Assembly (NCBI GenBank): GCA_004794655.1
Contig: SMMW01000013.1
Coordinates: forward strand, 1-64,000
DNA from: Marisa cornuarietis
Taxonomy: Eukaryota > Mollusca > Gastropoda > Architaenioglossa > Ampullariidae
Length of the DNA stretch: 64,000 nucleotides
Direction: 5' to 3'
In this document: one piece after another, positions 13,801 to 25,800 of the stretch
Layout of the letters: each line of letters begins with the position of its first letter
Position numbering within the stretch: the first letter of the stretch is position 1
The notes under the pieces: generated by a model
What the model was told of the DNA's origin: nothing
The model's input: the letters and a program-made list of their open reading frames with translations, nothing else
Databases searched by the model: none
Position numbers and translations under genes: made by a program

Positions 13801-16800
13801 ACGGCCGAGAAAACAGATTCGGTGCCATCTGAGCGATGACGGTTGGGGCCTAATGATCGGGCGAAGGGTATTGGCCGTGAGCGTGACAATGTTCCTGCTG
13901 TTTGTCTTGGCCAGGAGGAGACCACCATCACCGTCAGACGACCGAGATCATCGCCAACGACCCGCTACACGAGTCCCGCCAAGACGTGTGCCGTTAGTTG
14001 GAGTCTGTGCTCGCAGCGTTCGTGAACTATTGACGTTTTGTGTGTTGTTACTATGGTGAATTAGCCTGGCCACCCCAGGGAAGAAAACAGCGTAAAAACC
14101 AAACATCTTTTTTTGCGACGCTTTTCTTTCTTAATAAGTAGCAGCTCACGAGCAATTGATGAAAGAGAAAGTAAGGTTTCGAGGTTGTGCTTGGCAACAG
14201 TCCTTTAGGTCTGGTGACTTTATTGAGCGAAAATGGCGTGATGTAGAGTTGTTTTTTTTTTAAAAAGGATCAATAAGCTCTTTTAGTGGCTTTTCAAAGT
14301 CTATAAAAACAAAAATAATTATTTTCAAAACTCGGAAAGGAGATTGATTGGACATGGAAACAGGATTAGAGTAGTTGGGTCGACATATAAACGCAGGTAT
14401 TGCTGCAACGTTTGACAGTTTGGCAGAATTATATATACATTTAAATGCCGCATTCAAAGGTTTACAGTGTTCTGTTGAGAAAGGCTGCACAGATGCTACT
14501 TTTGGGAGTCATTTAATGTAGACTGAAATGTTTTCGTTTCTTGTAGTCTTGTAATTATCAACAACCCACATCCTCCAACCAACATTTTGCGTTCTCCGTT
14601 TCTCTCACTTTCCCTTTCTCTGACTTGTCGTGGAGACGTAGCCGTTTATTATTATTATTATTCCAGTTCTGCCTGCAGTCTTAAGTCCATTGTTTGAATA
14701 AACTTTCGTCAGGGTAATAATGGAAAAAAACTCACGCCACAGGGGTAGGGAGGAGGGGGCTAGGGACCTAAACCCGCACTAATTAGGGTCGGAGTGGAAG
14801 ACTTAACCCTGCCTTTGAGACTTCTGCCTAAATCTACACCCTCCTTTCCGAATGAAACCCATTTGACATTGGTGCTTGGAGGCTGATCGACACTCAGGGG
14901 ACTCACACTGTGAACTGATTGAACCTTTACTCTGCCCGCGAATTTTCTTTCCCCGAAGGAATATTATGTAGAGACCGTATCTGAGCCTCCTGATTGGCTA
15001 GCTGGCTCACGTGACTTATCTCACACTAGCATCTGCTAGTCTTTACTGATTTATATGGCTTCAGTAATGGTGAGTACAGTCAGTCGACGGCGTGCTTGTA
15101 CTAGATGTATAGAACTTGCTTTTCGTGATGGATATCGATTTCCGAGTCATACGCCAAGCAATTAATTTGTTTGGAAGGGAAGTCAGCTCGATTTTGAGGG
15201 GATAAAATATACACGAACCAAATGGTAATGCATAGCTGTAGATTTTGATCAGTGAGATGGTATTAACCTGGAAAAATAAAAAAAAAGTTGAGAAAAAGTG
15301 TCTGCATGGTTTCTGTACATTATTTGTGCAAAACGTGTTTTAAAGAAACTTAGATCTCTCTCTCACACGCACACACTTTTGTTTCTTCGGGAAAAGAAAT
15401 TTCTTCGTCCTCTGCCCCGCGTGCATCCTTCATTGTTGATGTTGATGGGAGGGGAAGATGCTGGAGGGGGGTGGGGGGCGCCTCTGGAGCGAGCAGCCGC
15501 CAGGGCGCCGGGTCGGGGCATGGGAGATCAGTTGAGCCGGTCGCTCGGCCACCCGCTCTCGTCGGCGACTTGGCGCCACCGGCGATGGATGACCTGAGCC
15601 GCAGTTTTTACTCCCCCTTTATCGCAGCCTTTGGCGCTGTATGCTTCCGTGTGATGGCATCGTAGGCAAACAATAATGGAAAAGTGCGATAGTCAGCGGT
15701 GTGTGTGTGTTTGTGTGTGTGTGTGCGTGAGTGAGAGAGAGAGAGAGAGTGCATGCATGCAGTTAGAGACTGAAAGAGAGCGACAAAACCTTCAGACTGT
15801 AGTCATGGGTGGTTTAAAGCTTGCAGGGAAATAATATACAATACCGGAAAATGTCAGTGCATGTCGGATTCGCTCGATTACTCCGATCGTGACGAGGGTA
15901 AAAATAAATACGCACGCGCATTGATGATAAAACTATGGCAAGCCAAACATGTCATGAGTCACGACCGTCGACGCAGACGTGGAGGATCTGTTCTCAAGCG
16001 AGCGAGACGACCATTTGTCTGCAATGATCTTTGTCTGCTCTGTCAAAGCGATTTCAACGATTTTTGCCAGCTCACGAAAAGAAAGGTGGATTATTTTTTT
16101 AAATTATAACACACGGAAATGTTGGGCGCGTTTTCTTCATGGCTTGTGAACACGGATGTTGGTGAACTGCGTGGAATATTTTTGACCCTAATATATTGCT
16201 GTGCCGATGGCATCTGTAGTTGTTTTAGCCTTCTGTCAGACACCCCTTTAATATAATTATCTAGGCTACGGACACTTTGCGGTCTTGTTTTTCTTACTAG
16301 TTTTGTTTAGGAACGAAGTAATCATACCTGGCATTTGTACTCGATACATTTTTTTGCCTATTATTTAGAATGATAGTGTGGAATAAACTTCTCTATGCTG
16401 CTGATTTGAGAGTTTCTGACATTTAGCTCATTGCTTTCCATGACAATGCTTTATAATGTTTGCAGCCTGAATGCAGTATAGGAATATGTTTCATGCACTT
16501 ATGCAGTTTTAAGGATTGACAGTGTGATGTTTGTGATATGAGCTGGAAATAAGCTTTGCAGTGTTTGGAAGCTTTGATCGAAAAATACGAATACAACAAG
16601 CTGACGAGTAAAAATGAAAAAAAGAAGAGTTTCGGGGTTTCATACACGTGCTTGAATGCTCTTCCCTTCCGATTTTCTGTAACGTATGATTGATTCCTCT
16701 TTCTTTTTCTTCTCCTCTTCCTCTTCCTAGTTTTCATTTTTGGCTTTTTAGATTTTTCTCGCAATCTCTCTGTGTGGCGTAAAGGAAATGCGAATGAACG

Positions 16801-17471
16801 GATGAACATGTTACTTTCTTAAACATTCTGATATTTGACCTTTCTGTCTGTCGGATCAATTACTAATAAATACAAGTATCTAGCCAAGTATGTTTCCCAT
16901 TTCTTAACCTGCTCACGACAAAGGCTTTACATATGTAAAAGCAAAGTACTGACCGCTATTTTTGTTTTTATTTTTGTTCGCAGCCGTATTAGTGACAACA
17001 ACTTGGTGTGTGATTGTCACCTGTCATGGCTAGCTCGATGGTTGAGGAAGAATCCAGGACTCGCTCTCTTTACGGAATGTGCCCAACCCCCTCATCTCAA
17101 GAACGCAGAGATCGCGGAGCTGCAGGACAGCGACTTCAAATGCATTCGTGAGTACCGCCTCCTGCCTCCTGCCTCGTGGGTGATAAATTTTCCACTTTCG
17201 CTTCCGATGCTGGCTCACTGTTCTGTCAGGGGATCATAGTTGGTTCTAGTTTGTTTCCCTTGTTTACATTGGTTATGTTGTTCTTGGCTTACTGTCATAT
17301 TTTCTCCACAACCCCACCCCAGATTTCGTCGATTGAACACTTGCATTATCGGTTTGTCTTTATCTTGCTATATGGCTGGCTGGCTGGCTGTCCTCTCTGC
17401 CACTTGATCTTATTAGAATAACCAGCAAAACAAGAGATGACAGAAGATTTGATTTGTTGTTGTTGCTGTTT

Positions 17472-17539
<68 letters not shown>

Positions 17540-17982
17540 AATTTCTGGCGTCACTTACGTCTGCTATGCTTAAACAGCGCCGTAGTCTCAACTGTTCCGC
17601 TACTCGATTGCTGACACAAGGGCAATGGTGGGAGAAAAGGCTGCGTTTGGACTGAAAGTTGAGGAAAAAAAGAGAAGCCAGGTTGTATGCAGTGTAGACG
17701 ATAAACTAATTCTTTTTTGTCGTTACAGCTGGCTACGATGTCGAGCGGAACCGGGAGTGCATTTTGGAGAACATGTGCCCGCGAATGTGTCGCTGCATCG
17801 AAGGGGTGGTGGACTGTCGCGACAAGGGCCTCACCCAGATACCCGACAACATCCCGGAGTCTGCCACAGAGATGTAAGCGCGCTGTTCGAGAACCAATTA
17901 CTGTTAAAGATATTGTGCACTGTAGTTGGACTTAAATAGCTAATGCGAAGCAAAAACGGCCCCCGTTTTAAAATTTTGTACT

Positions 17983-18039
<57 letters not shown>

Positions 18040-21000
18040 TCGTCTGTGAATGTGTGAGAGAGAGAGAGAGAGAAAGAAAGATTGGGATAAAGACCACATT
18101 TTGTACAGTTACGGGATCTAACGTCAGGTCTGGAAGGCCTTTCACCATGAACCTAGCAAAGCCTTGGTTTTCGTGTGTACACCGAAGTTTATGGCTGCCA
18201 GCGAGGCCGGGTGGGAAGGCTGGTGGCAGATTTAGTAGCTGCTGATGATGGCGGGTAGCGTAGTGGTCTGTGGCGGTGGGCAAGGGGGAGGGGGGAATTG
18301 ATGTTTGCCGAGAGACATTCTCATTGTGATGCCGCTGTTGTTTCCGCCTCCAGATGAGGCTGGTTTCGCTGTCTAGTCCACTTAATTGGCGATTTATCAA
18401 AAAATTTCGACCTGCTATTAACTTTTTGCTTTAAACTAATAGGAGCCAAAGCATTTTTATTTAACTGACGATTCACACCATAATTGATCTGCCAGCCTGT
18501 TCTCTCATTTTGTTGGCGAAACTAGGAAAAAAGTAAATTTATGCTTTTTTGAATTGTGTATATGTGTGATATGTGAGTATTTTTATGTTTGGTCTATTTA
18601 TATGTGTGTGTATAGTCTCTTTGCTTGTGTGGACAAGCTCGTGTATGTGTGCTGTAAGGGGGTGGTGAAGTCGGGTCACTTCAGGATTCAGATCCTGTTT
18701 CCAACCTCCTTTCAGGAATCATAGAAAATGCATGTTAAGGAAAGACCGCAGCCGACGAAATGAAACGCTTCTTTAGTGAGACATAAAAGAGAACATTGTG
18801 GACAAGCAGGGATTTAAGGCTATTAGGATTTTGTGCAACGGCTCTCAAGGAGAGAGAAAGCGAGCTGAGAGAGAGCAAAAGAGCTTTGAGAGAGAGAGAA
18901 AGTCAAACACAGAAAAAGTACAGAGGAGAGCTGGTCGCGGGCTAATGGTTCGGGACATGATTGTCATTACCCGCCAGGGCGCGCAGAAGCCCGGCAAGCG
19001 TCATATTGATCACGTGGGCTTCTGGTTACGAGGCCTTTTGGAAGCCGTGGTAATGTTCTTGATGGTGATGGAGATGTTCCTGGCTCGAGCCCTTTAAGGC
19101 CGTTGGTGCCGTCCACTCAACTTGACAAAATTGCCGCGAAGTCCTCGCTAGCCTTGTCAGCGGAGCTTGTTGTGTTGATCCGTTTCTTGCAGACGACACG
19201 GTGGACATCCAGCGGCAGCATCCCGCAAGCTGCAAACCGCGCGTTTCTTACCTGTCCCTGAGTGCGAACAAACACCCTGAAGCCCTTCAAGGCGATGAGA
19301 CGCAGGAACAAGTGAAGTTATGGTACAAAAGCGTTCAAATAAGGCGCCATGTCGTACGGGGACGCCATGACTTTCACTGGGGTTCTCGCTCTCAGGCCAC
19401 CAGCTGGTGGTCTTGGAGAGGTTGCCGCTACATTTAAAAAAAAAGATGATCTAATCTATACTACACGCTCTCTCTTTCTGTCATTTTCACTCAGTCATTC
19501 GCTTGCTTACTTTCTCTCTCTAATACTCACATTCATTCGTTCTTGCTCGCGTGCTTACTCCCTTTCTCACTCACTCGTTTTTTTCCCCCATTATGATTAA
19601 CGTTTTTCAACCGTTGCTCTCCAACGCCTTTTCATTTGGAGAAGAGGAAGTGGGCGCATATTAGCGATGCTGCTAATGAAAATGCCTTTAAACCGCGAAT
19701 TCGTTTAGTTTTCCGGCACGTGCATGTCTGTAAAACAAACATACTTGAACAGGCGCGCCCGCCCGTGACCACAACGAATGCACTCACGCACGTGCAGCCC
19801 ATGAAATAAACACACGTACATATATACATATAGCTGTCTGTGTGGCCGCAGTGGACCGATATCACTTGAGCACTTTACAGCCCGTCATCTGCTGATAATT
19901 TCCAGACAGCTTCTTTTACAAAATACTCTGGATCATTCCTGTTGCAGCTCTATCCTCAGCATCCATGCGCCATACCAAGATTTGTCTCTCCTTTCTTTCT
20001 TCATTGGGAAGGTTTTCTAGCATACTTAGTGGACTTGGCAGTAGAGCAATGTTGAGTTGGGTTTTTTTCTTTAGGTTATTATTATTGTTACGTAGATGTC
20101 TTCAAGTTCGACATTAATGTAAGCATGCCAACAAATAAGCTGTTCACGGCTACATTTGTATTTCATGGCAAAACAATTTTGTAATTAGCACATATTGTTA
20201 GCACGTTTCAACCATTGTTTTTTAGGGGATTATTTCCTCCGACAAGTTGATTTTCTCTGTTTTTGAAGTCTGTTTCCAGGTACAGATACCTTGCAAGAAC
20301 GGCAGCACATTACGCAAATCTGATGAGTGCTTTTGTTTTTGTTTCATTTTAGACGACTTGAAGAGAACCATATTACACAGATCCCGTCAAGAACATTCGC
20401 AGATATGAAAAAACTACGAAGAATGTAAGTATGCCCGTGTCTTCTGTTTGTCTCTTTGCATTCATTAGGTGACCTGACTGCTACCAACTTAAAATTCCAT
20501 TAAAAAAGTATGACTTGCTTTGTTACCATTTGATGTTCCGCAGAGTGCTGCCCGGTTATTTATCCAACGTTTTCCCGATGTTTAGTATCACATAGATACG
20601 TTCTTATTTCAAGAAAGAAAGTACAATAGGGGAACCTTGGACTGTTACAATACTGTTAATAGTACCGCACAACTTTTGAGATCTTTTATTGATGTTTTTA
20701 GTAAAGGTATCTAGTTTTTATTCAATGAATGTCACTATTGTTTTTTTTTCCTGGTTTGTCTTACAGAGACCTGAGTAATAACCAAATATCCTATGTGGCA
20801 CCAGACGCTTTTTCAGGGCTTCATCAGTTAAGTTCACTGTAAGTTACTTATGTTGTTCTGCCTGATTATTTTTTATTGATAAAAATAATCATAAACATAA
20901 ATTTAGCGGAAGTAGAATTGTTGTCTAAGTGCGTTCTCAAGGACGGCAACTCTAGGTGAAAATCACTGGTCATAGAACCTAGGGGAGCAAACTTACACCC

Positions 21001-22680
21001 ACTAAATGCAGCCATAAACTCAGATTGTGTATAGGTCGTCCGCCTGTGGAGCGGTACCACTCTGACGTCACATTATGTCGGTAGCCCACCTACAGAGGGG
21101 AACCACAATGACGTCACATTGTTTAGGTAGTCCACCTGTACAGCGGTATCATAATGACGTCACAATGTATAGATAGCCAACCTGTACAGCAATACCACAA
21201 TGATGTCACATTGTTTAATAATAAATATTTATAGAGCGCTTTTCCAACGATTTGCTCAGATTTGTACAGATGGACTACCTATACAATGTGACGTTATTGT
21301 GGTAGCGCTGTACAAGTGGACTACCTGTATATCATTTCTGTACAGCGCTACCACAATAACGTCACATTGTATAGGTAGTCCATCTGTACAGTGGTACCAC
21401 AATGACGTCATATTGTGTTTTTCCCCCCCGGTGGTGCGGTACCACTCTGACGTCACATTGTATAGGTAGTCCCCCTATACAGCACTTCCACAATAACGTC
21501 ACATGGTATAGAAAGTCGACCTACACAGCGCTCCCACAATGACGTTACACTGTACAGGTTGTCCGCCTGTAGAGCCGTACCATACAAATATGATGAAGCT
21601 AAAGCCTCTCCTTGAAGTAGTCAGCTGTAGTGGCCTTTTAGTCATTGCCTTGATGCTTTTCGTTTGCTTCCAGTATTTTATCTTTTAGTACTTCACGTCA
21701 ACCACCCAACACCACCACCTCCATTTCTTTCTTACTTTACGGTGCTCGGTAAGAAAGTAACCTGCGATAAAGATTTCTCCATTATTTTAATCATTCTCAC
21801 CTGGAAATGGTGCTACTGACCTCTGTGTGTTGTACAGTACTCGACTTAAAAAAAAGAGTCTGAGTGGGGGGTTTGAACCTAAAAATGTCATTTGACTTGT
21901 TAACTGAAGAGAAAGACAAGTGCGACGGTAACATTTTTTTCAAGACTAAGTTGCTTTCTCTGAGCATTGTGCTATCAAAGATTTGATTGAAAATTTCTTT
22001 CGTGATTTTGCAACTTCCTCATCCCACACCCCGCCACCCACCACCGTATGCACATATTTAGTCGAGTTACTGGTCAGATGTCTGAAGATTGCGAAAGTAA
22101 TCATAGCCTGGAAGCATCCTTCTCTTCCATACGAAGCTTACAAGAGACGCTGAGCTGACCCCATCATATTTTCGTATCTTTTAGGCAGGGTTTAAAATAA
22201 AAGAAAATATCTAGCGCGTCTTGCCGCACCGGGAGATGGTTTATATCATTTTCATTGGCATGTTATATTTATCGTCTGGGTACTGATGGTTATGGCATGC
22301 TGTAACTGACAACTGGTGTGTCATGCTTTTTGTTTCAGAGTTCTGTACGGGAACAAGATTGGCGAACTGCCTCCTGGAGTTTTTTATGGGTTGACATCTT
22401 TACAGCTACTGTGAGTGATAATCTTTTTCCTTTCTTTGGATTCTCGGTCGTTTTCCTTTTTCCTTCTTTACTCCTACTCTCGTGAGCATTATCAGATATT
22501 TTTAATCTCTGTGTGAGCTTCTGAAGTTGATCAGATGTAACCAGATGTGTTATGTCATAATATAACAAGGTGATGCTTTAATAAGTGAAACGAATAACAA
22601 GTTTAGGCTTGAATAAGTATAACGTACAAACCTTGAACAATTACTCAATATTAATTGCAAATTTGACAGGTGTTGTCTAC

Positions 22681-22715
<35 letters not shown>

Positions 22716-22733
22716 CCTCTCCTGTATCGTTCG

Positions 22734-22806
<73 letters not shown>

Positions 22807-25800
22807 TACACCACGCGCGCGCATGGAGAGTTCATGAAGATCATCGGTCATTCTCTATCTTAGTTCACTCCCCCCTGCCGTGCTGCTATCTAAGATGGCT
22901 AAGTCGGTCGAAAGGCGGCCGCAGCTTGATACAGTTATCCACTCCTAGTTTTTTTGCTGAAACCATAAATTCCAAAACGTCGCTCATGAGTGTACCGCCT
23001 TTGAAACGGTTGATTACAAATAGCGAGAAAGTAAAGAACCGTTCCTTTACCTGGTTCTTTCCGAACACCTTGAAGAGAAGATGACTTGCAGCAAAACCGT
23101 AGAATATAAATTTCGTGCACCTTTTTCGGTTTTGAAAAAAAACAAACAAATGAAGCAGTCACATACGTTGGCCATTGGCCGGTGCAGAGTGGTACATCGT
23201 GCCTGCATGTGGCGCGACACCTAACTTTGTGCACACATGACAAACTCATTTAAAGTGTTTCTTGATCTTCAGTTGGACTGTGTAGTTATTCTGGAAGTCC
23301 ACCCAGGGAGTTACCTAAAAGAAAGAAGTTTGTTAAACATTAGATGGATATGTTGCAGTAGTGGACTCGGTGAGTCGGAGGCAGGAAAGTATTAAAAAGT
23401 TCAGGAGCTATGTTCCCAAGACAAGATGTAGCTACATTTTATTAGAGCCAGAAAACTGCAGCTTTCAGATTCACAAGAGGGAAAGACACAGTTATGAAGA
23501 ATAGACATAGGTGTTAAAGGTTTAATATGGTACAGATTTGTTTCCCCCAATTGACTGTACTGAACTCGTATTTTCCAAAACCTGCGTGAAGACTACCCCT
23601 TTCAGTTCTAAATAAGCCCTCCTACAAACATCACCGTTCACACAAAGATGAAAAAAAATAAAGTCATGAGGAATTTGCATAAATACTTGTACTTTTTCAA
23701 GGAGGTAACAATTAGAAGAACTAGTTTGACCTTTTTCTGCGTAAGACGATGTGTATAGGAGGGTATATCGAGAAGGCAGGTGCGTGACTCAGATTTTCAT
23801 TCACTTCATTTTATCCCGTAACTGGTACCGGGGGAGGGGGGTACCAGTCGTAGGGGAGACATGATGGAGAGCAGCAGATGTGAACTCACACCAGCGGGGC
23901 AGGTCTTGTGCCCGCGTGAGAAGGTCTTTAGGTCCCCCCAGTGAACAGCCGGTCCACTTCTTCACTCAGATTTTGCACCCCGCTAGAGCTTTAAACAGTA
24001 AAATATTCTGTGTGGTGTCATACTCGACACGGTAATTATATTTTGTTTAAAGGCTTTACAGTTCTTTATTTTGAAGAAAGATTCGTGATTGATCAATCTG
24101 TTGTGAACTGTACGAGCCACCTAGAACCTATCAATCGGTTATACGTGAAATATGTATAGAATTTTTTTGTAATGATTTCATGGTGTTTTGGAGCTGTGAT
24201 AAAACTGTTTTGTCTCTTCTTGCGAGATTTTTTTATAATTCCCACCTATTTATGATATCTTACTGATAAGATTTCTCTCCGCATCTTGTCATCACTAACG
24301 AGTTTTATAATACTATCCTATTGCCGAAAGTATTCAAATGTTCTCTCAATTTCAACTTTTAATTTAATATAATTTAATTGGAATCGTTAACCTGTCGACA
24401 TAGCCTAGATGTTTGAGACTTAGAGCTGTGCGGCCAGGTGCCTTCCATCACTGCGCGCCCTCTGGCGATGCTAAGATTGGGAAAGAGAACACCTGTTGTT
24501 AGGAATGGGGAGGGGGAGCGGTTTCTCCTGCGCGTTCATCATCCCCGCTTGTGATTGCAACATCATCTCGCGCCTCATTAGTTTATGACAGGAGGTCATG
24601 ACGAGACCGAAGCCGCCTTCTTCACACCATATTTCACACACTTCACACTTGCTACTTGTTCCACTGCACGGTGAAAGCCTGAGGAATAGTGTCCCCCCCC
24701 CACCTCCCACCCCGGGTTTCTCGCCAGGTAGATATATACTCAACGATACATGCTCCTCCCCCGAGCCACTACCTTTCACACGAGATGCTGCAAATCAGAG
24801 TTAATGTCGTTGATTAGTGTTCTCTCTCTCCTCCATTAGTGCTGGTAGACTATATCCCCCCTGACACAGATCGCACCCGCCCACATGTAATAAAGAAAGG
24901 TCTCTTTTAATAGCTGCCTCAAAACTGCATCGACATCCCACGGATAAAAAAAGCACAAAGTCGAAGTCATAATTCATGTGATATTCAGATTTCCAGGCGG
25001 AAATCATTGTTAATAAGAGCAAAACATATTTTCATGATGTTTACTTTTAAAAACTAACTGGCGCTAGGTTTAGACATCAAAGTCTTTTCGTGGAATTTAT
25101 GAAAACGAAACGCTAAATCCAACGGCTTCTTTCTTTCTTTCTTTCTTTCTTTCTTTCCAGGATCTGTAGACATTTTGACAAAGTGCGTTGTGTATCTGAA
25201 AATACTTCATTGGTCCAACCCTTGTATTCAACCCTTCCGCTTAAATCACAACTATCGTTTCTTAGAGATGCAGAACAGACCAGGTACAGAGAAATCAAAC
25301 TATAAGAATTCAGGCACGACATGAAATATGTCACGTGATAAGGGATAACAAGCTTTTTGTTCACGTGTCGGACAGAAACGAATGTCAGCCCTCTTCCGTG
25401 AATGGAGCAAACTCAAACTCGACTATCGCCAGCAGGTGTTTGATGTCTTTTGGATGTGTATATTGCGATAAAAAGAGGGCAGAGTTTCCTCCTCTGCCCT
25501 TTCAACCTCTGACACGTGCTTGGCGATAGAATCTGACTTCAGAGAGCACGCAAAGGCAATATTTAGAGATATATCAAAGCCTGCCGTTCTAGATGAGCGT
25601 GCATTCTGGAGCCAGTCGAGCAACGAGCTCCCCAACTTCCTTGCGGGATGAAATCCGCTTCGCTTGGTCATTTCTTCAATAACAGCAGCAGTTCCGGCAA
25701 ATCTGTCGGGTTTCTGTTTGATTCACCTCATGGTTCCCTCTTCTTTGTTAATCTATTGATTAATTTTTTTTTTATCGAATAAAAGGAAGTATGGAAAGTG

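Larger units (their letters stand above)
8669..16983 (+). other. slit intron of 8.3 kb
   Basis: Largest intron in the window. It holds a SINE-type tail (8895-8985), a block of simple repeats (9978-10211), an antisense retroelement 3' end (10216-10700), a GT tract (10804-10839), a possible CRE/TATA promoter (11144-11250), a short imperfect tandem duplication near 12751-12816 and a CpG-dense patch (15400-15660). No further gene is supported. Confidence 0.65.
21026..21590 (+). repeat. 46-bp minisatellite rich in TGACGTCA-like sites
   Basis: About ten diverged units, each roughly: ATAGGTAGTCCACCTGTACA, then GCGGTACCACAATGACGTCA, then CATTGT. Units carry TGACGTCA or one-base variants (TGATGTCA, TAACGTCA, TGACGTTA), that is, CRE/ATF-type palindromes. 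The array is interrupted at 21219-21262 by an unrelated retroposon tail and at about 21420 by a C-rich tract. One unit is inverted, making the palindrome listed separately. Confidence 0.85.
20839..22338 (+). other. slit intron with CRE-like minisatellite
   Basis: A 1.5-kb intron containing the 46-bp repeat array (21026-21590), its palindrome (21263-21390) and an inserted retroposon tail (21219-21262). The remaining 750 bases before exon 22339 show nothing. Confidence 0.8.

Noticed and set aside
15055..15069. ATGGCTTCAGTAATG followed by gtgagt, a possible alternative first exon
   Set aside because: It would end in phase 0, while the next slit exon needs phase 2, so the frame would be lost.
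17346..17591. Open frames with poly-His or poly-Ile runs
   Set aside because: Translations of the GAT microsatellite on the reverse strand.
18660..18720. Weak tRNA-like string GGATTCAGATCCTG with GTTTCCAACCTCC after it
   Set aside because: Could be a very old SINE, but the match is too weak to call.
21200..21469. Similar open frames on both strands in the CRE-like array
   Set aside because: The likeness comes from the palindrome and tandem units, not from coding sequence.
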